This document shows positions 63,429 to 64,000 of a DNA stretch of 64,000 nucleotides, piece by piece. Each line of letters starts with the position of its first letter. Position 1 is the first letter of the stretch. The stretch is from an uncultured Verrucomicrobiota bacterium (GTDB taxonomy: Bacteria; Verrucomicrobiota; Verrucomicrobiia; Limisphaerales; UBA9464). The translations under genes were made by a program, and so were the position numbers. The stretch covers positions 124,001 through 188,000 of the forward strand of contig CAJAHH010000010.1 of the NCBI GenBank assembly GCA_903939515.1, written 5' to 3'. Below the pieces are notes generated by a model. The model worked only from the letters and a program-made list of their open reading frames with translations, made no database searches and was not told the DNA's origin.

Positions 63429-64000
63429 GGTTTGACCTCCGGCTTGGCGACGCTAACGACCGTCACATGGAAGGGCTCCGACCAAATGGCCAGAGTCAGG
63501 TCGCGGGGCTTGGCCTTTTCTTCGGCGGCCTTACGACGAGCCTCGGCATCCTTCTTGCGGGTTTCGGCGGCCGCCTTCCCTTCTGGCTTAGCGGCGGACA
63601 ACGCCTGGTCGGCCACCTTCAAGTCCGCCTCTGCCGACACCAAGGCTTCGGGTGCCTGACGGTATTTCCCGATCAGGGTCCCCTGCAGCCAGAGCGTGTG
63701 GGTTCCCGACGGGAGTCGAGCCTCGCCCAGAGACACTTCGGCCACCAGGTTGGTGGCCTTTTCCGGAACACTAATCTCCGAAACCTTGTCCAACGCAGTC
63801 TGTCCCACGGCCTTCAGTTTAAAGGCCCCTTGAAACTCCCCGCGCCGTTCAATTTGCAGGGGGAATTTCCAAGTGGCCCCATCGGCCGATCCCGTGGCGG
63901 TTCCAACTCGGATCGTCACTGGAGCCAATTCTTGGGTCACCACGCCGAGGCCCGAGGCGCGAGAACGACGGACCACTGGATTCTCAATATTGTAATCGAT
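63425..64000 (-). CDS. C-terminal part of a large exported protein (partial)
   Basis: The reading frame stays open to the window end, so only the last roughly 191 residues are visible. The ORF track begins at an internal GTG. The visible part has LAPVTIRVGTATGS, WKFPLQIERRGEFQGAFKLKAVG and GTHTLWLQGTLIGKYR, a beta-rich pattern typical of the C-terminal domains of PVC pre-peptidase (PPC)-type proteins. An Ala/Lys/Glu-rich helix (about 117-150) precedes the end KPEVKP. It is coupled to the cytochrome/WD40 gene by a four-base overlap. The upstream domains and the exact family cannot be told from this window. Confidence 0.7.
   Translation of the reverse strand: MDYNIENPVVRRSRASGLGVVTQELAPVTIRVGTATGSADGATWKFPLQIERRGEFQGAFKLKAVGQTALDKVSEISVPEKATNLVAEVSLGEARLPSGTHTLWLQGTLIGKYRQAPEALVSAEADLKVADQALSAAKPEGKAAAETRKKDAEARRKAAEEKAKPRDLTLAIWSEPFHVTVVSVAKPEVKP

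Noticed and set aside
1-64000. tRNA, rRNA, riboswitch or T-box genes
   Set aside because: No conserved T-loop, anticodon-stem or riboswitch consensus was recognised on reading; absence is not proven without a covariance-model search.

Overview
The window looks like a chromosomal segment of a Verrucomicrobiota bacterium, probably of the Pedosphaera/Limisphaerales side. The evidence is a pseudopilin with the [29 protein letters not shown]-type leader and an H-X9-DG motif, PVC-type heme proteins (a propeller/HEAT/CxxCH dehydrogenase-like protein, a DUF1552 protein, a PSCyt1-WD40 protein), and very large exported lamin-tail/CotH proteins. DNA is G+C rich. Gene starts rarely show a strong Shine-Dalgarno sequence, so many starts were chosen from signal peptides, family N-termini or gene overlaps. 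No tRNA or rRNA gene was seen.

Layout. 1-1.9 kb: membrane-anchored hypothetical protein, then an AbrB/Doc toxin-antitoxin pair with a dyad directly before its start. 2.0-5.6 kb: PVC heme protein, divergent from mutS (5.8-8.5 kb). 8.7-16.2 kb (minus strand): beta-barrel protein, Ig-like exported protein, WrbA-like flavodoxin and a 1297-aa CotH/lamin-tail protein. 16.5-19.3 kb: ilvN, a bidirectional terminator, glutathione peroxidase, rsmD and a beta-lactamase-fold serine hydrolase. 19.3-21.5 kb: an accessory patch with dispersed intergenic repeats, a two-repeat type I-E-like CRISPR relic, an IS3-type OrfA fragment and an Rpn/PD-(D/E)XK gene bracketed by repeats. 21.5-26.2 kb: DUF1552 protein, an STN-subtilase fusion and an Ig-like exported protein.

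26.2-29.3 kb (minus strand): a tight four-gene cluster, DUF3570 - ApbE - TlpA-like thioredoxin - DUF4266. The DUF3570 protein carries a DGISGAT sequence that matches the ApbE flavinylation motif, so this looks like an envelope redox module built on covalently bound FMN. It is the best candidate for a poorly described system here. 29.5-34.9 kb: tcdA, pseudopilin with a strong terminator, rmuC, and a BlaI/M56-peptidase regulatory pair.

35.0-45.6 kb: housekeeping genes: pyrH-frr, dprA, gatA, uvrA, mutT, and ugd plus a UDP-glucuronate 4-epimerase (UDP-Glc to UDP-GlcA to UDP-GalA), then a TPR membrane protein. 45.8-56.8 kb: a sialidase-fold exported protein and a 3229-aa multidomain surface protein. 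57.0-60.3 kb: a translationally coupled creatininase-family / MFS transporter / Tat-exported protein operon. 60.4-64.0 kb: a cytochrome/WD40 protein coupled to the C-terminal end of a large exported protein that runs off the window.

DNA repair and processing genes (mutS, uvrA, mutT, rmuC, dprA) are numerous but scattered. The rest of the window is dominated by cell-envelope and surface proteins. Four of the exported proteins end in a similar short C-terminal block finishing in F/YRV.
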